In this document: in pieces, positions 45,467 to 54,710 of the stretch
How positions within the stretch are numbered: position 1 is the stretch's first letter
Layout of the letters: each line of letters opens with the position of its first letter
Assembly: GCF_038632915.1 (NCBI RefSeq)
Contig: NZ_CP152050.1
Location: 1,643,001 to 1,707,000 of the forward strand
Direction of reading: 5' to 3'
Source of the DNA: Paenisporosarcina sp. FSL H8-0542
GTDB taxonomy: Bacteria > Bacillota > Bacilli > Bacillales_A > Planococcaceae
DNA length: 64,000 nucleotides
The notes under the pieces: model-generated
Told to the model about the DNA's origin: nothing
What the model saw: only the letters and a program-made list of their open reading frames with translations
Database searches by the model: none
Position numbers and translations under genes: made by a program

Positions 45467-45559
45467 ATTGTTCAACTAACGGGTGCTTAGTTGAAGAACA
45501 TCGAGATGCTTAAGCGGTCTTTTTCTCATTGAACTAACGGGGCTGGATAGTTGAACAAG
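45467..45559. repeat. Composite TAACGGG palindrome
   Basis: A half GTTCAACTAACGGGTGCTTA with right arm TTAGTTGAAGAAC, weak centre, then TTGAACTAACGGGGCTGGAT and TAGTTGAACAAG. Its outermost 7-mers are GTTCAAC and GTTGAAC. Confidence 0.8.
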
Positions 45560-45612
45560 AATATTGTCTTATCATAAGGAAATACTACCTTTAAAATTAG
45601 GTAGGTGATTAG

Positions 45613-46122
45613 ATGAAAAAAATATCAGTTATATTTTTGCTATTGCTATTAAGTTTAACAACTCTAATATTTGTAATTTGGGAAAGACCACCAAAAGCAA
45701 AGGCAATAAATGAAGAAAATGATGAATTATTAGAAGTGATTTCAGTGCCCTGTAGCCTAACATTGGAGTCTGTTGATAAAAGTCTGACGAATACAAAAGG
45801 TGTAGCATTAATCTATAAAGTGCAATTAAATCCACCAAGTTTTGCAAGAACTAATATAAGTATTCTCGCTGTTCATCTTCCTGAACCGTCTTCGTATGGA
45901 GACTTCGATAGCTATGAAGGTTTTGCGTTTGTTCCAAAAGAAATAAGTTGGCGTTTTAAGCTTTATCCAACCCCAGAGGAGAATGGTCCAAGTTGGGCTG
46001 GACGATTTGATTTAATTACAGCAGAAATGAAGAATGTCGAAGTTCAGGTGCGTCTCTCAAATTCCAAAACAGGTAAGTTAGGACCAAGTGTTCTAACAAA
46101 CAGTATTAATTATTGTAAATAG
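45613..46122 (+). CDS. Secreted or membrane-anchored hypothetical protein
   Basis: 169 residues. N-terminal hydrophobic segment (about 4-23) that could be an uncleaved anchor, then a soluble beta-rich domain with two Cys (in VPCSLT and near the C-terminus, INYCK) that could form a disulfide outside the cell. TAGGTGATTAG precedes the ATG. No recognised family. Last gene of the repeat-separated row. Confidence 0.6.
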   Translation: MKKISVIFLLLLLSLTTLIFVIWERPPKAKAINEENDELLEVISVPCSLTLESVDKSLTNTKGVALIYKVQLNPPSFARTNISILAVHLPEPSSYGDFDSYEGFAFVPKEISWRFKLYPTPEENGPSWAGRFDLITAEMKNVEVQVRLSNSKTGKLGPSVLTNSINYCK

Positions 46123-46385
46123 TTTCTGCTTCAGCAGCAATCATGCTCATTTTATTTCCATCGATTCCACGACGAGCAAATACTATTGGGGCTGCCCTTT
46201 AATCTGTTCTTTACATCCGTAGTGTACTTTGTAAAAAGATAAAAACGGGAAAAAACAAATTTCAGGAATTTATTTACTTTATTGAATGTTTGTATTATTA
46301 TAATAAATAAGTGAAATTCGTTGATTTCAAAACGAGCAAAACTGATACCATTTAAACCATTAATAAAACTAAATAGTTAATTTCT

Positions 46386-46552
46386 ACTTATCAAGAGAGG
46401 TGGAGGGAAAGGCCCTTTGAAACCTCGGCAACAGACTCATTATGAGCACTGTGCCAATTCCTTCAAGCGATTATGCTTGGAAGATGAGTTGAGATCTTGT
46501 CACATATTTTTAATGATGAGCCTCTTCTTGCTTCCAAGAAGAGGCTTTTTTG
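46386..46552 (+). promoter_or_regulatory. SAM-I riboswitch (S-box) controlling metE
   Basis: The conserved S-box core is present: CTTATCAAGAGAGGTGGAGG, GGCCCTTTGAAACCTCGGCAAC and GTGCCAATTCC. It is followed by a terminator with a perfect 12-bp stem (46519-46530 with 46535-46546), loop CTTC and a T run. High SAM should favour the terminator. A TATAAT at 46299 with TTTACT about 19 bp upstream is a plausible promoter. Confidence 0.95.
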
Positions 46553-46636
46553 TTTTTAGAAATATGGGTTCATTTGCTCTGTTTCAAATAGAAATGGGCA
46601 TGAAAATATAAAAATAGAAGGAGTGTAAAAAATATT

Positions 46637-48937
46637 ATGAGCAAAGTGAAAAGTTCGAATTTAGGTTATCCAAGAATTGGTGTAAAACGTGAATGGAAAA
46701 ATTCACTGGAGCAGTTATGGGCAGGGAAACTAGAAAAAGAATCATTCTTAAAACAAATTGAGGAGATTCGGCTAAACAATCTGCAGAAACAAAAAGATTT
46801 AGGAATTGACTTGATACCAGTTGGAGACTTTAGTTTGTATGATCATGTGCTTGATACAGCCGTTATGTTCGGATTAGTACCGAAACGCTTTGAATACGAC
46901 GGCGGTAAAGTATCGCTTGAAACGTATTTTGATATAGCACGAGGCAATAAAGGTGCTGTTGCATCTGAAATGACAAAATGGTTTAACACAAACTATCACT
47001 ATATTGTTCCAGAGCTTAATGAAGCAGTACCTACTCTTGTTGAAAACCGGCCACTTCAATTTTATAAAGAGGCTAAACAGAAACTTAATATCGAAGGAAA
47101 ACCTGTAATCTTAGGACCTATCACATTTGTAAAACTGTCAAAGGGTTATAGAGAAAATGAATTTAAAGCAGTTGTTGAAAAATTTGTACCGCTTTACGCT
47201 GACATTTTACGTGAATTACAAAAAGAAGGAGTAGAGTGGGTACAAATCGATGAACCGATTTTATCTACAACGATTTCCAAAGAAGATGTTGCGTTATTTA
47301 AGGATATCTATCAAACATTGCATGATGCAGCGCCAAACATAAAGCTGATATTACAAACATATTTTGAAAGCATTGAACATTACGAAGATGTCATCTCACT
47401 TCCTGTTAAAGGAATTGGACTTGATTTTGTATATGATAATGGTCAAAATCTTGCTGCTTTGAAAAAGTATGGTTTCCCAAAAGATAAGGTTCTTGCTGCT
47501 GGTATTATTGACGGGCGAAACATATGGCGTGCGAATCTTAATGATCATTCTGCAATTCTTGCAGAGATTGTGGATGTTGTTTCAAAAGATCGTCTAATTG
47601 TACAATCTTCATCAAGCTTATTGCATGTACCTGTGACAGTTAAAAGTGAAGAAACGCTTGATGACGTCCTAAAAGGAGCATTATCATTTGCTAATGAAAA
47701 ATTACATGAAATTGTTCTACTGACAAAAGGCTTAAACGATGGAAAAGAAGCGATACAAAAAGAAATCAGTGCAAGTACAGAAGCGATTCATGCGTTACAA
47801 AAATCATCATTCCGAAATAACACACAAGTTCAAGAAGCCATTCAAAACTTGCATACGTATAAAGCGGAACGAAAAGCAATATTTAAAGTCCGTCAAGAGA
47901 TACAAAAAGAGGCTTTTCAGTTACCACTGCTTCCAACAACAACAATCGGAAGTTTCCCGCAAACTCAAGAAGTAAGAAAGAACCGATTAAAATGGCGTAA
48001 AGGCGAGTTAACGAATACAGAATATGAAACATATATAAAAGCAGAAATTAAAAAGTGGATTGAAATTCAAGAGGAACTTGGTCTAGATGTGTTTGTACAT
48101 GGAGAATTTGAACGTACAGACATGGTTGAGTATTTTGGTGAAAAATTAGATGGCTTCCAATTCACGAAATTTGGCTGGGTCCAGTCATATGGCTCGCGAT
48201 GTGTGAAACCACCACTTATTTACGGTGACGTGTCATTTATAGAACCGATAACAGTTAAAGAATCCTTATATGCCCAATCAATAACTGACAAACCTGTAAA
48301 AGGAATGCTGACAGGTCCAATTACAATTTTAAACTGGTCGTTTGTTCGCGATGATATTTCACGCTATGTTGTTGCCAATCAAATTGCACTTGCGCTTCGA
48401 AAAGAAGTTGAAACGCTTGAGGAAAATGGAATTCGTATGATTCAAGTTGATGAGCCGGCAATTCGTGAAGGGCTGCCGTTAAAACGTGAAAAATGGGAAG
48501 GGTATCTTGACGCTGCAGTTTATGCGTTTAAACTTGCAACAACGTCAGTACAAAACGATACACAAATTCATACCCATATGTGTTATTCGGACTTTAAAGA
48601 TATTATCGATGCGATTAAAGCACTCGATGCTGATGTTATTTCGATTGAAACATCAAGAAGTCATGGTGAATTAATTCAATCGTTTGAAGAAAACACGTAT
48701 GACAAAGGGATCGGTCTTGGTGTATACGACATTCATAGTCCACGTGTACCAAAGCTTGAAGAGCTGAGTAGAAACATTGATCGTGCCCTACAAGTTCTTG
48801 ATCCAAATCAGTTCTGGATTAATCCTGATTGCGGTTTGAAAACACGAGGTCTTGAAGAAACGGTTGCAGCACTTAAGATAATGGTTGAAGTAGCAAAACA
48901 AACGAGAGAAAAGCTGCTCGTGAATATAGGGTCATAA
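46637..48937 (+). CDS. metE: Cobalamin-independent methionine synthase MetE
   Basis: 766 residues, the family's usual length, two (beta/alpha)8 halves. It transfers methyl from 5-methyltetrahydropteroyl-triglutamate to homocysteine. Zinc ligands in the C-terminal half: His647 and Cys649 (HTHMCYS), Glu671 ([11 protein letters not shown]) and Cys732 ([10 protein letters not shown]). N-terminal [12 protein letters not shown] and [17 protein letters not shown] in the middle are diagnostic. AGAAGGAGTG precedes the ATG. Under S-box control. Confidence 0.97.
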   Translation: MSKVKSSNLGYPRIGVKREWKNSLEQLWAGKLEKESFLKQIEEIRLNNLQKQKDLGIDLIPVGDFSLYDHVLDTAVMFGLVPKRFEYDGGKVSLETYFDIARGNKGAVASEMTKWFNTNYHYIVPELNEAVPTLVENRPLQFYKEAKQKLNIEGKPVILGPITFVKLSKGYRENEFKAVVEKFVPLYADILRELQKEGVEWVQIDEPILSTTISKEDVALFKDIYQTLHDAAPNIKLILQTYFESIEHYEDVISLPVKGIGLDFVYDNGQNLAALKKYGFPKDKVLAAGIIDGRNIWRANLNDHSAILAEIVDVVSKDRLIVQSSSSLLHVPVTVKSEETLDDVLKGALSFANEKLHEIVLLTKGLNDGKEAIQKEISASTEAIHALQKSSFRNNTQVQEAIQNLHTYKAERKAIFKVRQEIQKEAFQLPLLPTTTIGSFPQTQEVRKNRLKWRKGELTNTEYETYIKAEIKKWIEIQEELGLDVFVHGEFERTDMVEYFGEKLDGFQFTKFGWVQSYGSRCVKPPLIYGDVSFIEPITVKESLYAQSITDKPVKGMLTGPITILNWSFVRDDISRYVVANQIALALRKEVETLEENGIRMIQVDEPAIREGLPLKREKWEGYLDAAVYAFKLATTSVQNDTQIHTHMCYSDFKDIIDAIKALDADVISIETSRSHGELIQSFEENTYDKGIGLGVYDIHSPRVPKLEELSRNIDRALQVLDPNQFWINPDCGLKTRGLEETVAALKIMVEVAKQTREKLLVNIGS

Positions 48938-49019
48938 ACTTCCAGAGTGGAATATCCGAATAATGAAAGTGAAATAGAAAATCTTGGGACCCTTTCGCAC
49001 AAGCATAGGCTGTTCCTTC

Positions 49020-49126
49020 CATATAAGAACTACCTTTAAAGAGTCTTTGAGACCAAGGCAACCACTGAATCGAATTGTAACAGTGCCAATTACAGCAGAG
49101 TTATTCAAATCTGCTAAATAAGAGGG
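49020..49126 (+). promoter_or_regulatory. Partial SAM-I-riboswitch-like element upstream of the yezD-like gene
   Basis: The 3' half of an S-box is clear: CCAAGGCAACCACTG, CAGTGCCAATTACAGCAGA, TCTGCT and AATAAGAGGG, with pairings CACTG/CAGTG and AGCAGA/TCTGCT. The 5' half (expected TTATC-AGAG-GGTGGAGGGA) is not recognisable, so the P1/P2 strands are missing or changed. Either a degenerate riboswitch or a divergent one. Confidence 0.7.
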
Positions 49127-49168
49127 CCATGTATATTGAGTTAATGTAAGCATATGGGAGTTGAGTGA

Positions 49169-49330
49169 ATGGGAGATTTGGTGAAAGAAGGTAAGGAAAA
49201 GGAAAAGGAAAAGTTTGAAGTTATCGCAAAAGCACTTGAAGGCTTGCATTTTGGAGAGCTACAAATTACGTTTCATGAAGGAAAGATTGTTCAAATAAAT
49301 CGCATAGAAAAGCAACGGTTTTCTGTTTGA
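49169..49330 (+). CDS. yezD: YezD-like small protein (DUF2292)
   Basis: 53 residues: MGDLVKEGKEKEKEKFEVIA, then KALEGLHFGELQITFHEGK, then IVQINRIEKQRFSV. The second half matches the DUF2292/YezD family found in sulfur-assimilation and methionine loci of Bacillus; molecular role unknown. The first half is a lysine/glutamate-rich extension. ATGGGAG supplies a ribosome-binding site. It lies between the SAM-riboswitch-like element and a terminator, upstream of metI. Confidence 0.8.
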   Translation: MGDLVKEGKEKEKEKFEVIAKALEGLHFGELQITFHEGKIVQINRIEKQRFSV

Positions 49331-49368
49331 AAAAATTAAAATATTAAAGAAGCTCACCGGACAACTGG

Positions 49369-49431
49369 AGGCCTCTTGTATTCAGTAAGATTGTTTATTG
49401 ACAATTTTATGGAATCAAGAGGTCTTTTTTA
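49369..49431 (+). terminator. Long-loop terminator between yezD and metI
   Basis: AGGCCTCTTG paired with CAAGAGGTCT (one G-U), loop of about 37 bases with inner ATTC/GAAT pairing, then TTTTTT. Confidence 0.65.
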
Positions 49432-49568
49432 TATCCTAGGGTTAAGAAAATAGATTGGAATAAGTTAACGTTGTAAGAATCTGCAGTGAGAGTATCACTA
49501 ACTGATGATCCACAATGGAGAACGCTGTTTTAAAGTGCATCAACATTATTATTAGAGGAGTGATTGGG

Positions 49569-50681
49569 ATGTATAAAATCGATACACAACTTGCTCAAAT
49601 TGGAAATCGCAGTGATACGGCTACAGGGACTGTGAATCCCCCTGTTTATTTTTCTACGGCCTATCGTCATGAAGGGCTTGGGCAACCGACGGAGTTTGAT
49701 TATAGTCGTACGGGAAATCCAACACGTCAGCTCCTTGAAAATACAATATCAGATTTGGAATATGGTGATCAAGGCTTCGCCTGTAGTTCTGGAATGGCGG
49801 CAATTATGACAGTTTTGTCCCTTTTTCAATCAGGTGATGAATGGTTAGTTAGTGAAGATTTATATGGAGGTACCTATCGTTTATTAGAACAAGGATATAA
49901 AAAATGGGGATTGAAGTGTCAATACGTAAACACATGTTGTCCGGAAGCGATCGAATTAAAGATTACCCCTCAAACAAAAGCCATCTTTCTGGAAACGCCT
50001 ACAAACCCCTTAATGAAGAAAACAGATATTTCCGCTGTTTCGGAAATTGCCAAGAAACACGGAATTATGCTGATTGTCGATAACACTTTCTATACGCCTC
50101 TCTTGCAACAACCAATCACTCTTGGTGCTGACATTGTAATCCACAGCGCAACCAAATATTTAGGCGGTCATAATGATGTTCTTGCTGGCATTATTGTTGC
50201 TAAAGGAAAAAAACTATGTGAGGAACTAGCGCATTACCATAACAGTACGGGAGCTGTGCTTAGTCCATTTGACTCCTGGTTATTGATGCGCGGTATGAAA
50301 ACTTTATCCCTACGAATGAATCGGCATGAGAAAAATGCTCGGGAAGTTGTCCTTTACCTTTCCAATCTTCAAACTGTAACCGACGTTTTTTATGCAGGAA
50401 AAGGTGGAATGATCTCTTTTCGCCTAAAAGAAGAGTCATGGATTAATCCTTTTTTACAAGGTTTATCTCTTATTACATTTGCCGAAAGCCTTGGAGGTAC
50501 AGAAAGCTTCATCACCTACCCTGCCACTCAAACACATGCTGATATCCCTGAAGAGGTTAGAATTCAAGCAGGTGTTTGCAATCGATTATTGCGTTTATCA
50601 GTTGGAATTGAAGATGTAGAAGATTTGCTTTCAGACCTTGATCAAGCTTTTGTGAAAATAAGAGAGGAGATGATTATGTAA
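49569..50681 (+). CDS. metI: Cystathionine gamma-synthase / O-acetylhomoserine thiolase MetI
   Basis: 370 residues, PLP fold type I (Cys/Met metabolism). PLP lysine K196 in HSATKYLGGHND; YSRTGNPTRQLLE and ETPTNPLMK are substrate and cofactor loops. Converts activated homoserine plus cysteine to cystathionine. I chose ATG 49569 (AGAGGAG upstream) over an upstream ATG at 49515 that adds an unmatched 18 residues. Its TAA overlaps the ATG of metC by one base. Confidence 0.94.
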   Translation: MYKIDTQLAQIGNRSDTATGTVNPPVYFSTAYRHEGLGQPTEFDYSRTGNPTRQLLENTISDLEYGDQGFACSSGMAAIMTVLSLFQSGDEWLVSEDLYGGTYRLLEQGYKKWGLKCQYVNTCCPEAIELKITPQTKAIFLETPTNPLMKKTDISAVSEIAKKHGIMLIVDNTFYTPLLQQPITLGADIVIHSATKYLGGHNDVLAGIIVAKGKKLCEELAHYHNSTGAVLSPFDSWLLMRGMKTLSLRMNRHEKNAREVVLYLSNLQTVTDVFYAGKGGMISFRLKEESWINPFLQGLSLITFAESLGGTESFITYPATQTHADIPEEVRIQAGVCNRLLRLSVGIEDVEDLLSDLDQAFVKIREEMIM

Positions 50682-51874
50682 TGGAGAACAGAGAATATTC
50701 CTTTGAAACAAGACTTTTACACAATCGTCATAAGATTGATCCGAATACTGGCGCAGTGAGTGTAGCGATCCAACATGCGTCAACTTTTCATCAATTTGAT
50801 ATCGATCATCTTGGAAAATATGATTACAGTCGCAGCTCTAATCCTACAAGGAATGCACTAGAAGAAGTTATTGCGGAACTAGAAGGTGGAACAAATGGAT
50901 TCGCTTTTTCTTCCGGGATAGCAGCGATTTCAACGGCATTTCTGCTTCTCTCTTCAGGAGATCATGTCGTGATTTCAGAGGATGTTTATGGTGGTACCTA
51001 TCGATTGATCACCGAAGTCCTGTCCCGATACGGAATTGACTATAGCTTTGTCGATATGACGGATCTGATCCAAGTAAAACAAGCCATTAAGCCAAATACA
51101 AAAGTGTTTTATGTTGAAACACCTTCCAATCCTTTATTGAAGGTGACCGACATCAAAGCGGTTAGCAAGTTAGCAAAAGAAAATAATGCCTTAACATTCG
51201 TCGATAACACTTTTCTCACTCCAGCCTTGCAAAAACCACTTGAACTTGGGGCTGATGTTGTGCTGCATAGTGCAACCAAATTTCTATCAGGGCATAGCGA
51301 TGTCGTCGCTGGATTGGCAGTTGTCAAGGATGAAAAATTAGCGAAAAGACTTGGTTTTTTACAAAATTCGTTTGGGGCTATTCTGGGTGTTCAGGACGCA
51401 TGGCTCGTGCTAAGAGGGCTCAAGACGCTTTATGTCCGTCTCGAACAATCACAAAAATCTGCAATATTACTCGCCGAATTTTTACAAGGCCACCCGCTAA
51501 TCGATAAGGTTTATTATCCGGCTCTAGAAAGTCATCCGCAGCATCAGCTTCAAAAAAACCAGGCAGAAGGTCCAGGTGCGGTTTTATCATTTGAACTTGC
51601 CAATGAGGATGCACTTCGTTCATTTGTTTCGAATGTGAAATTCCCTGTATTTGCAGTAAGCCTTGGGTCTGTAGAGTCGATTTTATCGTATCCGACTAAA
51701 ATGTCCCACGCGGCGATGCCAAAAGCGGAAAGAGAAAAACGTGGCATCAAAAATAGCCTTCTTCGCTTATCGGTCGGCCTTGAAAACCCGAATGATCTTA
51801 TCAAGGATTTTTCACAAGCCTTTCAGCACGTTCAAGATAGACAGTTTATTTATCATGGAGGAGAGAGCCAATGA
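50681..51874 (+). CDS. metC: Cystathionine beta-lyase MetC
   Basis: 397 residues of the same PLP family. Lysine K200 in [12 protein letters not shown], with [16 protein letters not shown] and [14 protein letters not shown]. Cleaves cystathionine to homocysteine for MetE or the next gene product. Overlaps both neighbours by 1-4 bases, so metI-metC-yitJ is a coupled operon. Confidence 0.94.
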   Translation: MENREYSFETRLLHNRHKIDPNTGAVSVAIQHASTFHQFDIDHLGKYDYSRSSNPTRNALEEVIAELEGGTNGFAFSSGIAAISTAFLLLSSGDHVVISEDVYGGTYRLITEVLSRYGIDYSFVDMTDLIQVKQAIKPNTKVFYVETPSNPLLKVTDIKAVSKLAKENNALTFVDNTFLTPALQKPLELGADVVLHSATKFLSGHSDVVAGLAVVKDEKLAKRLGFLQNSFGAILGVQDAWLVLRGLKTLYVRLEQSQKSAILLAEFLQGHPLIDKVYYPALESHPQHQLQKNQAEGPGAVLSFELANEDALRSFVSNVKFPVFAVSLGSVESILSYPTKMSHAAMPKAEREKRGIKNSLLRLSVGLENPNDLIKDFSQAFQHVQDRQFIYHGGESQ

Positions 51875-53733
51875 GTTTTTTGGAGAAATTAAAAAACCAA
51901 ATATTAATTGGTGATGGCGCCATGGGAACTCTCCTATACTCGTACGGGACAGATTGCTGCTTTGAGGAACTGAACCTATCCCATCCGGAACAAATTCAAA
52001 ACATCCATAAAGCGTATATAGGTGCAGGTGCGGATGTGATACAGACGAACACGTATGCAGCAAATTATTTAAAGCTGCAAAGGTATGGACTGGAAGATTC
52101 AGTAAAAGAAATCAATAGTGCCGCTGTCCACAATGCCAAAATAGCAGCTAAGAACGACGCTTATGTTTTTGGGACGATTGGTGGTAATCGGGGAGTAAAG
52201 CCCAATTCTATTTCATTAGAGGACCTAAAACGAAGCTTTCGGGAACAGTTATATTGCCTTTTATTAGAAGGGGTTGATGGGATTCTCCTCGAAACTTTCT
52301 ATGACCTTCAAGAGCTTGAAGCCGTTCTTACAATCACTCGTAAGGAAACAAATCTGCCAATCATTTCACAACTAGCACTTCAAGAGCCAGGGATTTTGCA
52401 AGATCAAACACCTGTCAATGAAGCATTTTTGCGGCTCGAAAATCTTGGTGCTGATGTCATAGGTCTGAATTGTCGCCTCGGACCACATCATACGTTGTTA
52501 TCACTTGAACAGATTGAGATTCCAGCACATGCTTATCTTTCTGCCTATCCAAATGCAAGTCTGCCTGCATATACGGATGGGAAATTTCATTATGAAGGTG
52601 ATGCGGAGTACTTTCGAAAGTCAGCACTGGCATTCCGCAATGAAGGAGTTGGTCTTCTTGGAGGATGTTGCGGCACTACACCTGAACATATAAGAGCCAT
52701 TGCTTCCGAATTAAAAAATGTGGTTCCAATTACACAAAAGGTCGTGAAAATAAAACCACCTAAACAAGTTGTGGAAGTAGTTTCAATAAAAAGGGATTTC
52801 CCGCCTCTTGAGAAAATTGTAAAGAAGAAACCATCGATTATTGTTGAGTTAGATCCTCCTCGGAAATTAGATACAACAAAATTTTTCAAGGGAGCAAAAG
52901 CTTTAAAAGAAGTGGGCATTGATGCGATTACACTGGCGGATAACTCGCTTGCCTCTGTTCGTATTTCAAATGAGTCATTGGGTTACCTAGTTAAAACTCA
53001 ACTGGAGATGCGTCCACTTATCCATATAGCTTGCAGGGACCGCAACCTTATCGGTCTGCAATCCCACTTGATGGGCCTACACACTTTAGGGATGAATGAT
53101 GTACTTGCGATAACGGGCGATCCAGCTAGAGTAGGCGATTTCCCAGGAGCATCTTCTGTTTATGATGTGTCATCCTTTGAGCTAATTCAAATGATAAAAC
53201 AACTTAATGAAGGTTTATCTTTTTCAGGAAAAGATCTTGGCCAAAAAACATCTTTTAGCATTGCTGCTGCTTTTAATCCAAATGTCCGTCATCTAGATAA
53301 AGCGGTGCAGCGCCTTGAAAAGAAAGTTCAGCTTGGCGCCGATTATTTTATCTCACAACCTGTATTTTCAGAGGAAAAATTACTCGAAATTTACGAATCT
53401 ACCAAACATCTTAATGCGCCTATATATATTGGTTTAATGCCCTTACTAAGCAGTAAAAACGCTGAGTTTCTTCATAATGAAGTACCGGGAATCAAAATCT
53501 CGAAAACGATTCGTGACCGCATGGCAAAATTTAATGATAACCCGGTTCAGGCGGTACAAGAAGGAATCGAAATTACGAAGTCTTTAATTGATACAGCATT
53601 AGACTTGTTTAATGGGATTTATTTAATTACACCATTTTTACGTTATGAACTAACCGTTGAGTTGGCTCTATATGCCCGTCAGCGTGCAAGCGAATTGCAG
53701 AGGAACAGAATTGCCGTAAGCACTATTCATTAA
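51871..53733 (+). CDS. yitJ: Bifunctional homocysteine S-methyltransferase / methylenetetrahydrofolate reductase
   Basis: 620 residues, close to the 612 of B. subtilis YitJ. N-terminal homocysteine methyltransferase domain (about 1-290) with zinc ligands Cys in GLNCRLGP and the Cys pair in [12 protein letters not shown]; a linker; then a MTHFR barrel (about 330-610) with ELDPPRKL and an [14 protein letters not shown] loop for FAD. Supplies methyl-THF and a second route from homocysteine to methionine. ATGA overlap with metC. Confidence 0.93.
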   Translation: MSFLEKLKNQILIGDGAMGTLLYSYGTDCCFEELNLSHPEQIQNIHKAYIGAGADVIQTNTYAANYLKLQRYGLEDSVKEINSAAVHNAKIAAKNDAYVFGTIGGNRGVKPNSISLEDLKRSFREQLYCLLLEGVDGILLETFYDLQELEAVLTITRKETNLPIISQLALQEPGILQDQTPVNEAFLRLENLGADVIGLNCRLGPHHTLLSLEQIEIPAHAYLSAYPNASLPAYTDGKFHYEGDAEYFRKSALAFRNEGVGLLGGCCGTTPEHIRAIASELKNVVPITQKVVKIKPPKQVVEVVSIKRDFPPLEKIVKKKPSIIVELDPPRKLDTTKFFKGAKALKEVGIDAITLADNSLASVRISNESLGYLVKTQLEMRPLIHIACRDRNLIGLQSHLMGLHTLGMNDVLAITGDPARVGDFPGASSVYDVSSFELIQMIKQLNEGLSFSGKDLGQKTSFSIAAAFNPNVRHLDKAVQRLEKKVQLGADYFISQPVFSEEKLLEIYESTKHLNAPIYIGLMPLLSSKNAEFLHNEVPGIKISKTIRDRMAKFNDNPVQAVQEGIEITKSLIDTALDLFNGIYLITPFLRYELTVELALYARQRASELQRNRIAVSTIH

Positions 53734-53740
53734 TTCAACT

Positions 53741-53956
53741 ATGCAAACGGTATATCGGGGCAATATTAAATGGATCTTTCTATTTATTTTGTTATATTTC
53801 AGATTATCAGAGCATCCAGGAATGTTTATCAATCTGATTCTTCCATATAGCTTATTAGTAGGGGGATTAAGTGGAATTCTTTATTTTACTCCAATTGAAA
53901 TTATGCGAGCTAGTAAGACCAAAGTGGATCATAGGAACAAAAAAATGTATAAATAG
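53741..53956 (+). CDS. Possible small membrane protein
   Basis: 71 residues, two hydrophobic segments and a basic tail. It starts 8 bp after the yitJ stop without a visible ribosome-binding site, so it could be translated by re-initiation or be chance. No recognised family. Confidence 0.35.
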   Translation: MQTVYRGNIKWIFLFILLYFRLSEHPGMFINLILPYSLLVGGLSGILYFTPIEIMRASKTKVDHRNKKMYK

Positions 53957-54086
53957 ATTTGTTCTTATCTCGGTAGTGATCTGGTGCTGTAAACAGGCAT
54001 GTATTATAATTTAATACTGGAAAATTGATGTTAATTAGTAATAATCGGCAAACGCGTGTTACTTATTTTTAACTATCCAAAAGATT

Positions 54087-54120
54087 AACCCTATAGCGTT
54101 TTATTAACTAAAGGGTTTTT
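54087..54120 (+). terminator. Terminator of the metI operon
   Basis: AACCCT / AGGGTTTTT stem with a loop containing TTATTAACTAA, possibly a worn palindromic repeat. Confidence 0.5.
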
Positions 54121-54131
54121 GTTTTCCTCTA

Positions 54132-54251
54132 TTATATATTCACCAAACACTTCTGGTTCCATTGATGGATTGCATGACGTTCCTTTGCAAATGCTTTATC
54201 TAAAAAAATCATCGTTGTTTCTATCTTTTCGTGGCCAAGAGATATCATGAT
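54132..54251 (-). pseudogene. Tyrosine recombinase (phage integrase) C-terminal fragment
   Basis: MISLGHEKIETTMIFLDKAF, then AKERHAIHQWNQK, corresponds to the last 40 residues of XerD-type integrases. The position normally occupied by the nucleophilic Tyr (MIY) reads Phe, and everything upstream is gone. Confidence 0.65.
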
Positions 54252-54418
54252 GTCGTAATTAACCTGAATTTTCTTGTTCGAGATAACCGGCTTAATCCTC
54301 TGATATACACTGGGTTTTGGCGGTTTTTTATTGTGACATATTGGAATGGTAAGAAGGATCAACGCAAAAAAGGGGGGGAATCCACCCAAAACAGAAGGAA
54401 GGAATGAACACTAGGTCC

Positions 54419-54532
54419 GATTGGTTAAAGAACAGAAACCCGCAAGAATGGCGTGACAAGGTTGTGATTCATAACGAGCATAGTGGAACAATTAAAGTTG
54501 AAATGGGTGAATTGGAACAATGGAGCAATTAG
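54419..54532 (+). pseudogene. Fragment resembling a phage terminase small-subunit C-terminus
   Basis: DWLKNRNPQEWRDKVVIHNE followed by HSGTIKVEMGELEQWSN and a stop. KNRNP-EWRDK is typical of TerS C-termini. No start or upstream domain. Together with the integrase scrap 170 bp away it marks a deleted prophage. Confidence 0.55.
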
Positions 54533-54710
54533 CAGTATTTCACACCATATCGTAAACAGCAACAATATAAAATAATGTAAATTGTTTAATTGAAATAATA
54601 TTTTGTAAATTGAAAAAAATAAGAGGTTATTATACAATATTCGAGAGATTGTAACAAATGCAATACAAATTTTATGAGGTAAATACGCAACAAGAAAGCT
54701 GGTGAATAAG

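Noticed and set aside
42591-45559. CRISPR array
   Set aside because: The repeated elements are palindromic but imperfect, irregularly spaced, and separated by whole genes; no cas genes are seen.
45467-45559. True integron attC site
   Set aside because: Only this copy fits the RYYYAAC/GTTRRRY ends, which arises trivially from the GTTCAAC/GTTGAAC palindrome; other copies do not fit and no integron integrase is in the window. Kept only as an analogy.
46417-46611. 64-codon frame within the metE leader
   Set aside because: Lies entirely in the SAM riboswitch and its terminator; no ribosome-binding site.
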